DNA of 64,000 bases from Actinobacillus indolicus (GTDB taxonomy: Bacteria; Pseudomonadota; Gammaproteobacteria; Enterobacterales; Pasteurellaceae). Under the pieces are notes generated by a model. The model did not search any database, was not told the DNA's origin, and saw only the letters and a list, made by a program, of their open reading frames with translations. The translations under genes and the position numbers were made by a program. The stretch spans positions 164,668-228,667 of the forward strand of contig NZ_CABFKH010000001.1 of the NCBI RefSeq assembly GCF_901764975.1. Direction: 5' to 3'. This document shows positions 45,102-54,849 of the stretch, in pieces (positions within the stretch are counted from its first letter, which is position 1; the number at the start of each line of letters is the position of its first letter).

Positions 45102-45135
45102 TGTTTTAGAACAATCTCAATTTTATCTATTATCC

Positions 45136-46161
45136 TTATTTAAATTTCAGTCCAAAACGTTCGAGATCTTGCCAGATACTATCACTAAATTCTTGTTTTA
45201 CTTGTTTTTCAAGATCTGCTAATGCTTGAAGAAGTAGATATAGTTTCCGGTAAGTTAAACGTTGTACCGCAGATTGATAAAACCCACGGCGGTTTTGCCA
45301 TACTTTCAAGCGGTCGAATTCGGCTCGTAAATTACCGCTATATAAAGGTTGGTGACTATTGATAATTGGTTGTGGTGAGCGAGTCATCTCAAGTAATAAG
45401 AGTAGCTCTTTTTGAACGATACGTAATAGGACAACAGGTTGAACTTCTTCGTTTTGCAGATGATTAAGTACACGTGATGCTCGATTGATTTTACCTTCCA
45501 ATAAGGCATCAACCCATTGAAATGGCGTAAATTGTGCCGATTGTTCGATCACTTCTTTGGCTCGGTTTAATCCAATTTTTTGTTCCGCAAAACGGAGTTG
45601 TAGCATCTGTAATGCTTGCTTTAGGGCAAGTAGATTGCCTTCGTAACTATAACAAAGTAATTGAATGGCATCAGGCTCAAGCTGCAACTGCATTGCTTTA
45701 GCTCTATGTTGTAACCAAATAGGCAGTTTTGTAATATCAGGTGTTTGGCAATTTACTAGTAGAGCATTCTCAAGTTGAGTAAACCAATCTTGCTTTTCCA
45801 TCGCTTTGGTTAACTTTGGTTGATGCAGAACAAAGATCAAATCGGTATGAGAAAAAGCCAATAGTTCAGACAACTGTTTTTGCTGTGTAGCTGTTAGGTT
45901 TTCAGGGAGATTAAGAATCAGAATTTGACGGTTAAAAAACAGACCGTTAGACTGAACAAGGTCAAACAGCGTATCCCATTGGGTGTCATTGGCAATGGTA
46001 AATTCTTGCTTTTCATCAAAATCGTGTAAACGAGCGGTTTGCACGATTTTATCTTTAGATTCACCAACCAATAAAAGATCCTGCCCAGTCAATAAATAAA
46101 ATGGCTGTAAGCCTTTATTGAGAGCAGGTTCTAATCCTTCTGAGAAAATACGTTGCATCAT
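45136..46161 (-). CDS. holA: DNA polymerase III delta subunit
   Basis: The 341-residue clamp-loader subunit opens the beta sliding clamp. N-terminal PFYLLTGQDLLLVGESKDKI and FFNRQILILNLPEN match HolA; the C-terminal domain (ALLEGKINRASRVLNHLQNEEVQPVVLLRIVQKELLLLLEM) is the collar region. Two adjacent ATGs exist (46161, 46158). It follows lptE by one base, and leuS lies upstream: leuS-lptE-holA is the conserved gammaproteobacterial order. Confidence 0.95.
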   Translation of the reverse strand: MMQRIFSEGLEPALNKGLQPFYLLTGQDLLLVGESKDKIVQTARLHDFDEKQEFTIANDTQWDTLFDLVQSNGLFFNRQILILNLPENLTATQQKQLSELLAFSHTDLIFVLHQPKLTKAMEKQDWFTQLENALLVNCQTPDITKLPIWLQHRAKAMQLQLEPDAIQLLCYSYEGNLLALKQALQMLQLRFAEQKIGLNRAKEVIEQSAQFTPFQWVDALLEGKINRASRVLNHLQNEEVQPVVLLRIVQKELLLLLEMTRSPQPIINSHQPLYSGNLRAEFDRLKVWQNRRGFYQSAVQRLTYRKLYLLLQALADLEKQVKQEFSDSIWQDLERFGLKFK

Positions 46162-46162
46162 T

Positions 46163-46657
46163 TTATTTTGTATTAGCTAACTCTTTCTGTAATCCAACCA
46201 TTTTAATCAATAGCTGGCGAGAAGCTTGTTCATACATTTGACGCATAATAGATTCTTTTTCTTCCGATTTTGCTAATGCAGCACGAGAATCATCAAAGAA
46301 GGTGCGATGAATGCTGGTTTCAATCGGGTATGAACCTTTATTTGGCACAGTAACTGTTGCTTTTACCGTTAGGCTTAGGATTTTTTCAGCTTCACGAGCC
46401 TGTTTAAATACCGATGCAACACGAGAGCTACTTTCTGTCGCATTTAAGCGTAGATTCGCAACATTTGCTGCTTTGGGAACAATATTGATGTTCGTTAGTA
46501 ACATTTCATTTCGTAGTGCTCGAGACATATCGCTATATTGATCAGCACTTTCAAAACTGAGGGTTCTTAGCTCTTCAGGAAATAAATCATTATTTTTGAA
46601 ATGCCAACCGCAAGCGGTGAGAAATAGCACACAAACGAGAGAGAGTTTTTTTAACAT
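46163..46657 (-). CDS. lptE: LPS-assembly lipoprotein LptE (RlpB)
   Basis: The 164-residue outer-membrane lipoprotein has a lipobox LTAC with lipidated Cys16 and the N-terminal GWHFKN motif after it. The rest is compatible with the LptE fold (LRTLSFESADQYSDMSRALRNEML). It plugs the LptD barrel and helps insert lipopolysaccharide into the outer leaflet. The gene lies between leuS and holA, its conserved position. Confidence 0.93.
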   Translation of the reverse strand: MLKKLSLVCVLFLTACGWHFKNNDLFPEELRTLSFESADQYSDMSRALRNEMLLTNINIVPKAANVANLRLNATESSSRVASVFKQAREAEKILSLTVKATVTVPNKGSYPIETSIHRTFFDDSRAALAKSEEKESIMRQMYEQASRQLLIKMVGLQKELANTK

Positions 46658-46678
46658 AATTTATCCTTATGCGTTATA

Positions 46679-46707
46679 GCTAGCACGAGCAAGACACCCG
46701 TGCCAAC
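46679..46707. repeat. Degenerate palindromic repeat between leuS and lptE
   Basis: The element contains GCACGAG and its partner CCCGTGCC with mismatches and resembles the perfect GGCACGAGCGGGACG element at 59975-60068. It lies in the short leuS-lptE gap. Confidence 0.5.
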
Positions 46708-46720
46708 ATTAAATAATGCG

Positions 46721-49309
46721 TTAGCCTTTCACCGCAAAACTTAACATCTTAAACGGTACATAGATCTCTTTCACGATTTCTACGCCTTCAAGATATTTCG
46801 CCACGTTTTCATCGGCTTTTGCAATCGATTTGACTTCATCTTCCGTTGCGGTTGCAGACACGGTAATTTTGCCACGCACTTTACCGTTTACTTGCACCAC
46901 AACGAGTTTTTCATCTTCTACCATTGCTTTTTCATCTGCCACAACCCAAGGTGCAAAGTCGATTGAACCTTCATTGCCTAAGGCTTGCCATAGTTCAAAG
47001 CAGATGTGCGGGGTGATTGGATAGAGCATACGGATCACCGCATTTAATGCTTCTGCCATGACTGCTTTGTCTTGATCGTTTGCAATCGGTGCTTTGGTGA
47101 GCTTATTCATCAATTCCATAATTGCCGCAATTGCGGTATTGAATGTTTGGCGGCGACCAATGTCATCACTTACTTTCGCAATGGTTTTGTGTACATCACG
47201 GCGTAAATCTTTCTGCTCTTTGTTTAATGCCGCAGGATCTAATGCAACTACCGCTGGCGATTGTGCATATTCATAGGCTAAATTCCAAAGACGACCTAAG
47301 AAACGTTTCGCCCCTTCTACGCCAGACTCTTGCCATTCTAATGTCATTTCCGCAGGGGAAGCGAACATCATAAATAGACGCACGGTATCCGCACCGTATT
47401 TTTCCACCATCTCTTGTGGGTCAATACCGTTGTTTTTTGATTTTGACATTTTGGTCATACCGCTGTGTACCAACGCACGTCCTTCTTTGTCAAAGGCTTT
47501 CAAAATACGCCCTTTTTCATCACGTTCAACGGTCACTTCTGTTGGCGATACCCAAATACGTTCATTGGTCGGGCTGGTGTAGTAATAAGCGTCCGCTAAC
47601 ACCATACCTTGACAGAGTAATTTTTCTGTTGGTTCATCGCTGGTAACAAAGCCTGCGTCACGCAGTAATTTATGGAAGAATCGGAAGTAGAGCAAGTGCA
47701 TTGTTGCGTGTTCGATACCGCCGATATATTGATCCACAGGTAGCCAGTAGTTTGCTTCTTCTTTGTCCAACATACCTTGTTGGTATTGTGGCGAGGTGTA
47801 ACGTGCGTAATACCAAGAAGATTCCATAAAGGTGTCGAAAGTATCTGTTTCTTTTAATGCCGGCTGGCCGTTATAAGTGGTTTTTGCCCATTCTGGATCT
47901 GCTTTGATTGGGCTTTTCACACCGTCCATCACCACATCTTCAGGTAACACCACAGGCAGATCTTGCATTGGTACAGTCACGGTTTCGCCATTTTCAAGGG
48001 TCAGCATCGGAATTGGCGCCCCCCAGTAACGTTGGCGAGAAACGCCCCAGTCACGCAAACGGTAATTGACTTGACGTTTACCGATCCCCATTCCTTCTAA
48101 TTTGTCGGCAATGCCTTTGAAAGCGGCATCAAAATCTAAACCGTCAAATTCCGCAGAGTTAATCAATGTACCGTGTTCAGTCATTGCTGCTTTGCTGAAA
48201 TCCCATTCAGAACCATCAAGCGGTGCGATTACCTGTTTAATTTGCAAATTGTATTTTTGAGCAAATTCAAAATCACGCTCATCGTGAGCAGGTACTGCCA
48301 TTACTGCCCCTGTGCCGTAGTGCATCAACACAAAGTTTGCGACCCAAACAGGAACTTCTTCGCCTGTTAATGGGTGAATAGCAAATAATCTCGTTGCCAT
48401 GCCTTTTTTCTCCATGGTGGCAATATCCGCTTCCGCCACTTTGGTATTTTTCGCTTCTTGAATAAAGGCTGCTAATGCAGGATTGCTTTCTGCCGCAAGG
48501 GTTGCTAATGGGTGAGCTGCCGCCACTGCCACATAGCTCACGCCGTAGAATGTATCTGGGCGAGTGGTATAAACAGGCAAGGTTTGATCAGCGCCTTTCA
48601 CTTTAAAAGTAATTTCAACCCCTTCAGAACGACCAATCCAGTTACGTTGCATGGTTTTGACTTGATCTGGCCATTGCGGAAGATTGTCTAAACTGGTTAA
48701 TAACTGTTCGGCGTAATCGGTAATTTTAATAAACCACTGCGGAATTTCTTTTTGTTCCACCGGGGTATCACAACGCCAGCAACAGCCTTCATGAACTTGC
48801 TCGTTCGCTAATACCGTTTCATCATTTGGGCACCAGTTGACCGTTGAGGTTTTCTTATATACCAAGCCTTTTTTATACAATTCGGTAAAGAACCATTGTT
48901 CCCATTTATAATATTCAGGACGGCAAGTGGTCACTTCACGATCCCAGTCGAAACCAAAGCCCAATAACTTGAGCTGGCCTTTCATATATTCAATATTTTC
49001 ATACGTCCATTTTGCCGGTGCGGTTTTATTTTTTACCGCAGCCCCTTCCGCCGGCAAACCGAATGCATCCCAACCCATTGGTTGTAATACATTTTTGCCA
49101 TTCATACGTTGATAACGGGAAACCACATCGCCGATCGTATAGTTACGAACGTGTCCCATATGCAGACGACCTGATGGATACGGGAACATCGATAAACAGT
49201 AGTATTTTGGTTTGCTTTCGTCTTTAATTGCTTTGAATACTTTATTTTCTGCCCAGTACTGCTGTACTTTAGGCTCAATCGCACTCGGATTGTATTGTTG
49301 TTGCATCAT
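46721..49309 (-). CDS. leuS: Leucyl-tRNA synthetase
   Basis: The 862-residue class I synthetase has HIGH-like HMGHVRNY, the CP1 editing domain ([36 protein letters not shown]), KMSKS in [13 protein letters not shown] and the C-terminal tRNA-binding domain ([15 protein letters not shown]). It charges tRNA-Leu and edits mischarged isoleucine or valine products. It is first in leuS-lptE-holA and divergent from thrS. AAAGG precedes the start. Confidence 0.98.
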   Translation of the reverse strand: MMQQQYNPSAIEPKVQQYWAENKVFKAIKDESKPKYYCLSMFPYPSGRLHMGHVRNYTIGDVVSRYQRMNGKNVLQPMGWDAFGLPAEGAAVKNKTAPAKWTYENIEYMKGQLKLLGFGFDWDREVTTCRPEYYKWEQWFFTELYKKGLVYKKTSTVNWCPNDETVLANEQVHEGCCWRCDTPVEQKEIPQWFIKITDYAEQLLTSLDNLPQWPDQVKTMQRNWIGRSEGVEITFKVKGADQTLPVYTTRPDTFYGVSYVAVAAAHPLATLAAESNPALAAFIQEAKNTKVAEADIATMEKKGMATRLFAIHPLTGEEVPVWVANFVLMHYGTGAVMAVPAHDERDFEFAQKYNLQIKQVIAPLDGSEWDFSKAAMTEHGTLINSAEFDGLDFDAAFKGIADKLEGMGIGKRQVNYRLRDWGVSRQRYWGAPIPMLTLENGETVTVPMQDLPVVLPEDVVMDGVKSPIKADPEWAKTTYNGQPALKETDTFDTFMESSWYYARYTSPQYQQGMLDKEEANYWLPVDQYIGGIEHATMHLLYFRFFHKLLRDAGFVTSDEPTEKLLCQGMVLADAYYYTSPTNERIWVSPTEVTVERDEKGRILKAFDKEGRALVHSGMTKMSKSKNNGIDPQEMVEKYGADTVRLFMMFASPAEMTLEWQESGVEGAKRFLGRLWNLAYEYAQSPAVVALDPAALNKEQKDLRRDVHKTIAKVSDDIGRRQTFNTAIAAIMELMNKLTKAPIANDQDKAVMAEALNAVIRMLYPITPHICFELWQALGNEGSIDFAPWVVADEKAMVEDEKLVVVQVNGKVRGKITVSATATEDEVKSIAKADENVAKYLEGVEIVKEIYVPFKMLSFAVKG

Positions 49310-49592
49310 TTTTGACCTTTAAATTTCATCGAAAAAATTGTGCTATAGAATAGCGTAAAAATGGGGATTTTTGAAATGAAAGCGGTAGGATTTTAGGGAT
49401 TTTTTGCAAGAGTAGGCTAAGTTTAACCCTTTAAAGCTATTTAAAGGTTTGGAACGGGTAATTTTTATTGTCATAAGAATGGATAAAAATACTGAAAGAA
49501 ATTTAGATTTATTTATGTTAAAATTCGCCCGCTTTTTCGTCCGCCCAATTGTGAGGGCGAGTAAAGCAACTTGCAAAAAATTTTGAAAAACT

Positions 49593-49620
49593 GACCGCTT
49601 GCAAGCGGTCTTTTGTTTTG
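49593..49620 (+). terminator. Uptake-sequence palindrome with T-tract (possible thrS attenuator)
   Basis: The 18-base perfect palindrome GACCGCTTGCAAGCGGTC, followed by TTTTGTTTTG, folds as a 7-base stem with a TGCA loop and looks like an intrinsic terminator on the plus strand. It lies about 70 bases upstream of the thrS start codon. It may be an attenuator, or a block of upstream read-through if thrS is transcribed from between it and the gene. Confidence 0.55.
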
Positions 49621-49651
49621 AAAAATTTACGAATTTTATTTAAACCAACAA

Positions 49652-49672
49652 GTAACCTTTCGTATGGGTTAC
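49652..49672 (+). promoter_or_regulatory. thrS translational operator: tRNA-Thr anticodon-arm mimic
   Basis: GTAACCT (49652-49658) pairs with GGGTTAC (49666-49672), one G-T wobble included, giving a seven-base-pair stem and exactly seven-base loop TTCGTAT. The loop reads U-U-CGU-A-U, the pattern of a tRNA-Thr(CGU) anticodon loop including U33 and A37. It ends eight bases before the AAGGA ribosome-binding site. In E. coli, ThrRS binds such a hairpin in its own mRNA to repress translation, so autogenous control is strongly suggested. Confidence 0.75.
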
Positions 49673-49691
49673 CACTGTATAAGGATTAACA

Positions 49692-51623
49692 ATGCCAATT
49701 ATTACTTTACCTGATGGCTCACAACGCCAATTCGACAACCCCGTTTCCGTAATGGAAGTTGCTCAAAGTATCGGTGCAGGTCTTGCGAAAGCAACGATTG
49801 CAGGGCGTGTAAACGGTGAACGCCGCGATGCTTCTGACATTATCAGCGAAGATGCCACCCTTGAAATTATTACCGCAAAAGATGAAGACGGTTTAGAGAT
49901 CATTCGTCACTCTACGGCACACTTACTGGGTCACGCAATCAAACAGCTTTTCCCTAACGTGAAAATGGCGATCGGTCCTACAATCGACAACGGTTTCTAC
50001 TATGACATTGATTTAGACCGCTCTTTAACGCAGGAAGATCTTGATGCACTTGAAGCACGTATGTTGGAACTGGCGAAAACCAATTACGATGTGGTGAAAA
50101 AACGTGTGAGCTGGCAGGAAGCGAGAGATACGTTTGAAAGCCGTGGCGAGTTGTACAAAATGGCGATTTTGGACGAAAATATCAGTAAAGATGATCGTCC
50201 GGCACTTTATCATCACGAAGAATATATTGATATGTGCCGTGGCCCGCACGTGCCGAATATGCGTTTTTGCCATCACTTCAAATTACAAAAAGTGGCAGGA
50301 GCATACTGGCGTGGCGATAGCAAAAATAAAATGTTGCAACGTATTTACGGTACGGCGTGGGCGGATAAAAAACAACTTGCCGACTATTTACACCGTTTAG
50401 AAGAAGCGGCAAAACGTGACCACCGTAAAATCGGTAAAGCGTTAGATTTATACCATATGCAAGAAGAAGCACCGGGTATGGTGTTCTGGCATAATGACGG
50501 CTGGACAATTTTCCGTGAGCTTGAAACCTTCGTGCGTACTAAGTTAAAACAGTACGATTACCAAGAAGTGAAAGGTCCGTTTATGATGGATCGTGTGTTA
50601 TGGGAAAAAACCGGTCACTGGCAAAACTATGGTGATTTAATGTTCACCACCCAATCGGAAAACCGTGAATATGCGATCAAACCGATGAACTGCCCAGGTC
50701 ACATTCAGATCTTCAATCAGGGTTTAAAATCATACCGTGATTTACCATTGCGTATGGCGGAATTTGGCTCTTGCCACCGTAACGAGCCATCTGGTTCATT
50801 ACACGGCTTAATGCGTGTACGTGGCTTTACCCAAGATGATGCCCATATTTTCTGTATGCCTGAGCAAGTAGAAAGCGAAGTGACATCGTGCATTAAAATG
50901 GTGTATGACATTTACAGCACTTTCGGTTTTGAAAATATTCAAGTGAAGCTTTCAACTCGCCCAGCAAACAGTATCGGTACAGATGAAATGTGGAATAAAG
51001 CCGAAGCAGACTTAGCTGCGGCATTAACAGCTAATGGCTTAGCCTTTGAAATTCAAGAGGGCGAAGGTGCATTCTACGGTCCGAAAATTGAGTTTGCCTT
51101 GCGTGACTGTTTAGATCGTGAATGGCAATGCGGTACGATCCAGTTAGACTTCTTCTTACCTGAGCGTTTAAGTGCCTCTTATGTGGCGGAAGATAACGAT
51201 CGTAAAACACCTGTAATGATCCACCGTGCAATTTTAGGCTCAATCGAGCGTTTCATCGGCATTATCACTGAAGAATACGCAGGTTTCTTCCCTGCGTGGT
51301 TAGCCCCAACCCAAGCGGTTGTGATGAACATTACCGACAGCCAAGCAGAATACGTTCAACAAGTGGTGAAACAACTTTCTGACGCAGGCTTGCGTGTGAA
51401 AGCGGATTTACGCAACGAAAAAGTGGGCTTTAAAGTGCGTGAACACACCTTACGCCGTGTGCCATATATGCTTGTTTGCGGTGATAAAGAAATCGCTGAA
51501 GGCAAAGTATCGGTGCGTACCCGTAAAGGTGCGGATTTAGGCACATACAAAGTAGAAGAGTTTGTCGAAATACTCAAAAAACAAGTACGTGGACGTGAGT
51601 TGAAGTTACTTGGGGAAGAGTAG
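49692..51623 (+). CDS. thrS: Threonyl-tRNA synthetase
   Basis: The 643-residue class II synthetase has an N-terminal TGS domain ([34 protein letters not shown]), an editing domain with [12 protein letters not shown] and the zinc-type HxxxH motifs, catalytic motifs ([57 protein letters not shown]) and an anticodon-binding domain ([20 protein letters not shown]). It charges tRNA-Thr. An anticodon-mimic hairpin precedes it. infC, which follows thrS in E. coli, is not present: a terminator and grxD follow. Confidence 0.98.
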   Translation: MPIITLPDGSQRQFDNPVSVMEVAQSIGAGLAKATIAGRVNGERRDASDIISEDATLEIITAKDEDGLEIIRHSTAHLLGHAIKQLFPNVKMAIGPTIDNGFYYDIDLDRSLTQEDLDALEARMLELAKTNYDVVKKRVSWQEARDTFESRGELYKMAILDENISKDDRPALYHHEEYIDMCRGPHVPNMRFCHHFKLQKVAGAYWRGDSKNKMLQRIYGTAWADKKQLADYLHRLEEAAKRDHRKIGKALDLYHMQEEAPGMVFWHNDGWTIFRELETFVRTKLKQYDYQEVKGPFMMDRVLWEKTGHWQNYGDLMFTTQSENREYAIKPMNCPGHIQIFNQGLKSYRDLPLRMAEFGSCHRNEPSGSLHGLMRVRGFTQDDAHIFCMPEQVESEVTSCIKMVYDIYSTFGFENIQVKLSTRPANSIGTDEMWNKAEADLAAALTANGLAFEIQEGEGAFYGPKIEFALRDCLDREWQCGTIQLDFFLPERLSASYVAEDNDRKTPVMIHRAILGSIERFIGIITEEYAGFFPAWLAPTQAVVMNITDSQAEYVQQVVKQLSDAGLRVKADLRNEKVGFKVREHTLRRVPYMLVCGDKEIAEGKVSVRTRKGADLGTYKVEEFVEILKKQVRGRELKLLGEE

Positions 51624-51646
51624 TTCTCTTTGTAAAAAATAGATAG

Positions 51647-51675
51647 AAAAACACCGCTTGTTAGCGGTGTTTTTG
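51647..51675. terminator. Terminator between thrS and grxD
   Basis: AAAAACACCGCT (51647-51658) pairs perfectly with AGCGGTGTTTTT (51663-51674) around TTGT; the flanking A and T runs allow bidirectional termination of the convergent thrS and grxD. The arm contains an uptake-like core. Confidence 0.9.
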
Positions 51676-51681
51676 ATCTGA

Positions 51682-52008
51682 TTAAGCCGGATGTCTTTCA
51701 GCAACTTCTTTTAATAAGGTTTGTAATTCACCTTTTTGGAACATTTCAAGCACGATGTCACAACCGCCGATTAATTCACCCTCTACCCATAATTGTGGGA
51801 AAGTTGGCCAGTTTGCGTATTTTGGTAGTTCTGCACGAATATCTGGGTTAGTTAAAATATCAACATAACCAAAAGGCACTTGGCAGTTGATTACCGCTTC
51901 TACTGCACGAGCAGAGAAACCGCAAGATGGGAATTTTGGTGAACCTTTCATATAAAGTAGAATAGGGTTCTCGCTGATTTGTTTTTGGATTCTTTCGATA
52001 GTTTCCAT
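51682..52008 (-). CDS. grxD: Monothiol glutaredoxin GrxD
   Basis: The 108-residue protein has the monothiol active site CGFS with Cys29 (KGSPKFPSCGFSARAVEA), WPTFPQLWVEGELIGGCDI for glutathione binding, and the normal Grx4 length. It binds and transfers [2Fe-2S] clusters with glutathione and BolA-type partners. Monocistronic. Confidence 0.96.
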   Translation of the reverse strand: METIERIQKQISENPILLYMKGSPKFPSCGFSARAVEAVINCQVPFGYVDILTNPDIRAELPKYANWPTFPQLWVEGELIGGCDIVLEMFQKGELQTLLKEVAERHPA

Positions 52009-52050
52009 TGTTTGTCCTTATTTTTAAATAGTTAACTTTTTCTATTATAA

Positions 52051-52076
52051 GGGCAGAGTGATATATCTGCCCCTAC
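52051..52076. repeat. GGGCAGA-type palindromic repeat between ettA and grxD
   Basis: GGGCAGA and TCTGCCC form a seven-base stem around an eight-base loop, followed by CCTAC, the common end of this repeat family. It lies between grxD (start 52008) and the ettA stop and may terminate ettA transcripts. Confidence 0.6.
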
Positions 52077-52091
52077 GGAATAATGTTTAAA

Positions 52092-53762
52092 TTACTTCGT
52101 AATACGCTTATATTTCATACGATGTGGCTGGGTGGCTTCTGCACCAAAGGTTTTCTTTTTCCACTCTTCGTAGTCTGAGAAGTTACCTTCGTAGAAGGTT
52201 ACTTTACCTTCATCACCGTAGTCTAAAATATGGGTGGCAATACGGTCTAAGAACCAGCGGTCGTGCGAGATAACCATTGCACAGCCAGGGAATTCTAAGA
52301 TCGCATTTTCTAACGCACGCAAGGTTTCAACGTCAAGGTCGTTAGTCGGTTCGTCTAATAATAAGACGTTTCCGCCTGCTTGTAACAATTTCGCAAGGTG
52401 TAAACGACCACGCTCACCGCCCGACAATTCGCCAACACGTTTTTGCTGATCAACACCTTTGAAGTTAAAGCGTCCCACATAGGCACGGCTTGGGATTTCA
52501 AAGTTACCGATAGTTAAAATATCTTGTCCGTTTGAGACTTCTTCCCACACGGTTTTCTTGTCGTCCATGGCATCACGGAACTGATCCACTGACGCAAGCA
52601 CTACGGTTTCACCCATCACGATTGAACCGCTATCCGGTTGTTCTTGACCTGAAAGCATACGGAATAGGGTTGATTTACCGGCACCGTTCGCCCCGATAAT
52701 TCCAACAATCGCCCCTTTCGGAATAGTGAAAGATAAATCGTCAATTAACGTGCGGTCGCCGTAAGATTTAGTTAGGTTACTCACTTCAATCACTTTATCA
52801 CCTAAGCGTGGACCAGGTGGAATAAAGAGTTCGTTGGTTTCGTTACGTTTTTGATATTCGCCTGAGTTAAGCTCTTCAAAGCGTGCCATACGTGCCTTGC
52901 TTTTCGCTTGACGACCTTTCGGATTTTGGCGAACCCATTCCAACTCTTTGGCAATGGATTTTTGGCGAGCATTTTCCGCCGCTTGTTCTTGCTCTAAGCG
53001 TTTCTCTTTTTGCTCTAACCAAGAAGAGTAGTTACCTTCCCAAGGAATACCTTCACCACGGTCAAGTTCTAAGATCCAACCTGCAACGTTATCTAAGAAG
53101 TAACGGTCGTGAGTAATTGCCACTACAGTACCATCATAGTCGTGTAAGAAACGCTCTAACCACGCCACCGACTCCGCATCTAAGTGGTTGGTTGGTTCGT
53201 CTAATAACAACATATCTGGTTTTTCGAGCAATAAACGGCAAAGAGCCACACGGCGACGTTCGCCCCCTGAAAGATGTTCGATTTTAGCGTCCCAATCCGG
53301 TAAACGTAACGCATCTGCCGCACGTTCTAACTGGTTATCCAAATTGTGACCATCGTGAGCTTGAATAATTGCTTCTAATTGAGCTTGTTCAGCCGCAAGT
53401 TTATCGAAATCCGCATTTTCATCGGCATAAGCCGCATACACTTCATCTAAACGAGTGAGGGCAGTTTTCACTTCTGAAACCGCTTCTTCAATGGCTTCAC
53501 GCACGGTTTGTTGCGGATCTAATTTCGGCTCTTGCGGAAGATAACCGATTTTGATCCCCGGTTGCGGACGAGCTTCCCCTTCGATCTCTTTATCGATCCC
53601 AGCCATAATGCGTAACAGGGTGGATTTACCTGCACCATTTAAACCTAACACCCCAATTTTTGCCCCTGGGAAGAAGCTCAGAGAGATGTCTTTTAAAATA
53701 TGACGCTTCGGCGGAACGACTTTTCCGACACGGTGCATCGTGTAAACAAATTGCGTGGACAT
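52092..53762 (-). CDS. ettA: Energy-dependent translational throttle protein EttA (ABC-F)
   Basis: The 556-residue soluble protein has two ABC ATPase domains with Walker A LNGAGKST and ANGAGKST, two LSGGE signatures and a linker with the arm motif typical of EttA (ENARQKSIAKELEWVRQNPKGRQAKSKARMARFEEL). EttA binds the ribosomal E site and gates the first elongation step according to the ATP/ADP ratio. The ATG at 53760-53762 has AGGA seven bases upstream and is preferred to the ATG at 53766-53768. Confidence 0.95.
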   Translation of the reverse strand: MSTQFVYTMHRVGKVVPPKRHILKDISLSFFPGAKIGVLGLNGAGKSTLLRIMAGIDKEIEGEARPQPGIKIGYLPQEPKLDPQQTVREAIEEAVSEVKTALTRLDEVYAAYADENADFDKLAAEQAQLEAIIQAHDGHNLDNQLERAADALRLPDWDAKIEHLSGGERRRVALCRLLLEKPDMLLLDEPTNHLDAESVAWLERFLHDYDGTVVAITHDRYFLDNVAGWILELDRGEGIPWEGNYSSWLEQKEKRLEQEQAAENARQKSIAKELEWVRQNPKGRQAKSKARMARFEELNSGEYQKRNETNELFIPPGPRLGDKVIEVSNLTKSYGDRTLIDDLSFTIPKGAIVGIIGANGAGKSTLFRMLSGQEQPDSGSIVMGETVVLASVDQFRDAMDDKKTVWEEVSNGQDILTIGNFEIPSRAYVGRFNFKGVDQQKRVGELSGGERGRLHLAKLLQAGGNVLLLDEPTNDLDVETLRALENAILEFPGCAMVISHDRWFLDRIATHILDYGDEGKVTFYEGNFSDYEEWKKKTFGAEATQPHRMKYKRITK

Positions 53763-53884
53763 ATACATTCCTTTTCTGACAAAAATTGTAGCGTATTTTA
53801 CTTGAAATTAGCTTGAGTGGGAATCTGAAAAGTACAAGCGATGAGATTTAAGTAGAAATTTGCAAATCTCAATAGAGATGATAG

Positions 53885-53919
53885 AAAAATAGCTAGCCTA
53901 AATAAACTAGCTATTTTTA
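53885..53919 (-). terminator. Terminator of bamD
   Basis: AAAATAGCTAG (53886-53896) pairs with CTAGCTATTTT (53907-53917) around ten bases; on the minus strand T residues follow. It lies just after the bamD stop. A degenerate uptake-sequence pair (about 53836-53877) lies beyond it. Confidence 0.8.
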
Positions 53920-53930
53920 TGTGTTAGTGA

Positions 53931-54713
53931 TTAGAACTGTTCACCATAAGCAGGTTTTGTTGCTTCTGGGAACTCTTTATTTTTATTCGCCTCAATCATT
54001 GCTGCGACTTTCTGAGCTGAATCTTGAATACCCATGGCTTCAAAAGATTGTTGTAATAATGGTAACGCTTCGTTTGTTGCACGACTATCTGGGTAGAATC
54101 GAAGCATTTCTTCTACACGGTTAGCAACCGCGACATAAGCATCACGCTTCATATAGTATTCAGCAATTTTTAATTCGTGTTCCGCTAAACGATTTTTTAA
54201 ATATGCCATCCAGTTTTGTGCATCTTGTACATATTGACTTTGTGGATAGTGCTGCACAATCGTTTGGAAACTACCGTAAGCATTACGCACATTTTCTACG
54301 GCACGAGAAGAACGGTTTACGCCAAAGAAATCTTGAATCCAATTATCACCTAAACGTACATTGCTTAATGCAGCAAGGTAATAAACATAATCCATACTTG
54401 CACTATTTGGATAAGCACGAACGAAACGTTCTGCCGCATCTAATGCTTTATAATATTCACCTAATTTATAATTTGCATAAATTAAGCTTAATTGTACTTG
54501 TTCGCCATAAGTACCTTGATCAGCTCGAACATCCACAGAATCTAAGTAGCGAATGGCATTCGTATAATCACCTTCTTGAAGGTAAGATTGTCCTTGGCTA
54601 TAAAGCTCTTGAGCAGGAACGCCTGCAAATTCATTTTCTTTAGAAGAGCTAGAACAACCTACGATTAAAAGTCCAGCAAGAACAAGGGATGCTACGGAAG
54701 ATAATTTATGCAT
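53931..54713 (-). CDS. bamD: Outer-membrane assembly lipoprotein BamD (ComL)
   Basis: The 260-residue lipoprotein has lipobox IVGC with Cys20 and five TPR-like repeats ([109 protein letters not shown]). It is the essential partner of BamA in beta-barrel insertion. Divergent from rluD across 136 bases, the conserved gammaproteobacterial arrangement. Confidence 0.96.
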   Translation of the reverse strand: MHKLSSVASLVLAGLLIVGCSSSSKENEFAGVPAQELYSQGQSYLQEGDYTNAIRYLDSVDVRADQGTYGEQVQLSLIYANYKLGEYYKALDAAERFVRAYPNSASMDYVYYLAALSNVRLGDNWIQDFFGVNRSSRAVENVRNAYGSFQTIVQHYPQSQYVQDAQNWMAYLKNRLAEHELKIAEYYMKRDAYVAVANRVEEMLRFYPDSRATNEALPLLQQSFEAMGIQDSAQKVAAMIEANKNKEFPEATKPAYGEQF

Positions 54714-54849
54714 AATGATTTTACCTATAAAAAGTGTCTGCGAGCTTAAAGTTAATGTACAATGCTATATGACTCGGCATTGTTTGCAAAGTTCATACAA
54801 AATGTCTGTATTTTACAATAAGAAAACATAATTTGGAATTTTATCATTA

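Larger units (their letters stand above)
49310..49691. other. leuS-thrS divergent region and thrS leader (382 bases)
   Basis: The leuS-proximal part holds a degenerate extended uptake sequence (AAGCGGT about 49381, TTTTTTGCAAG about 49400). Next come a small hairpin CGCCC/GGGCG (49542-49559), a perfect 18-base palindrome formed by two uptake cores plus T-tract (49593-49620), and a tRNA-like hairpin just before the thrS ribosome-binding site (49652-49672). Promoters must exist for both genes, but I could not place them with confidence. No coding frame of note. Confidence 0.6.

Noticed and set aside
49310..49691. Leader peptide with threonine codons for thrS attenuation
   Set aside because: No open frame rich in Thr codons was found; the hairpin evidence points to ThrRS-mediated translational control instead.
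54203..54643. 146-codon open frame antisense to bamD
   Set aside because: Composition is that of an antisense reading of bamD (many His, Leu, Asn); no start signals; bamD is certain.
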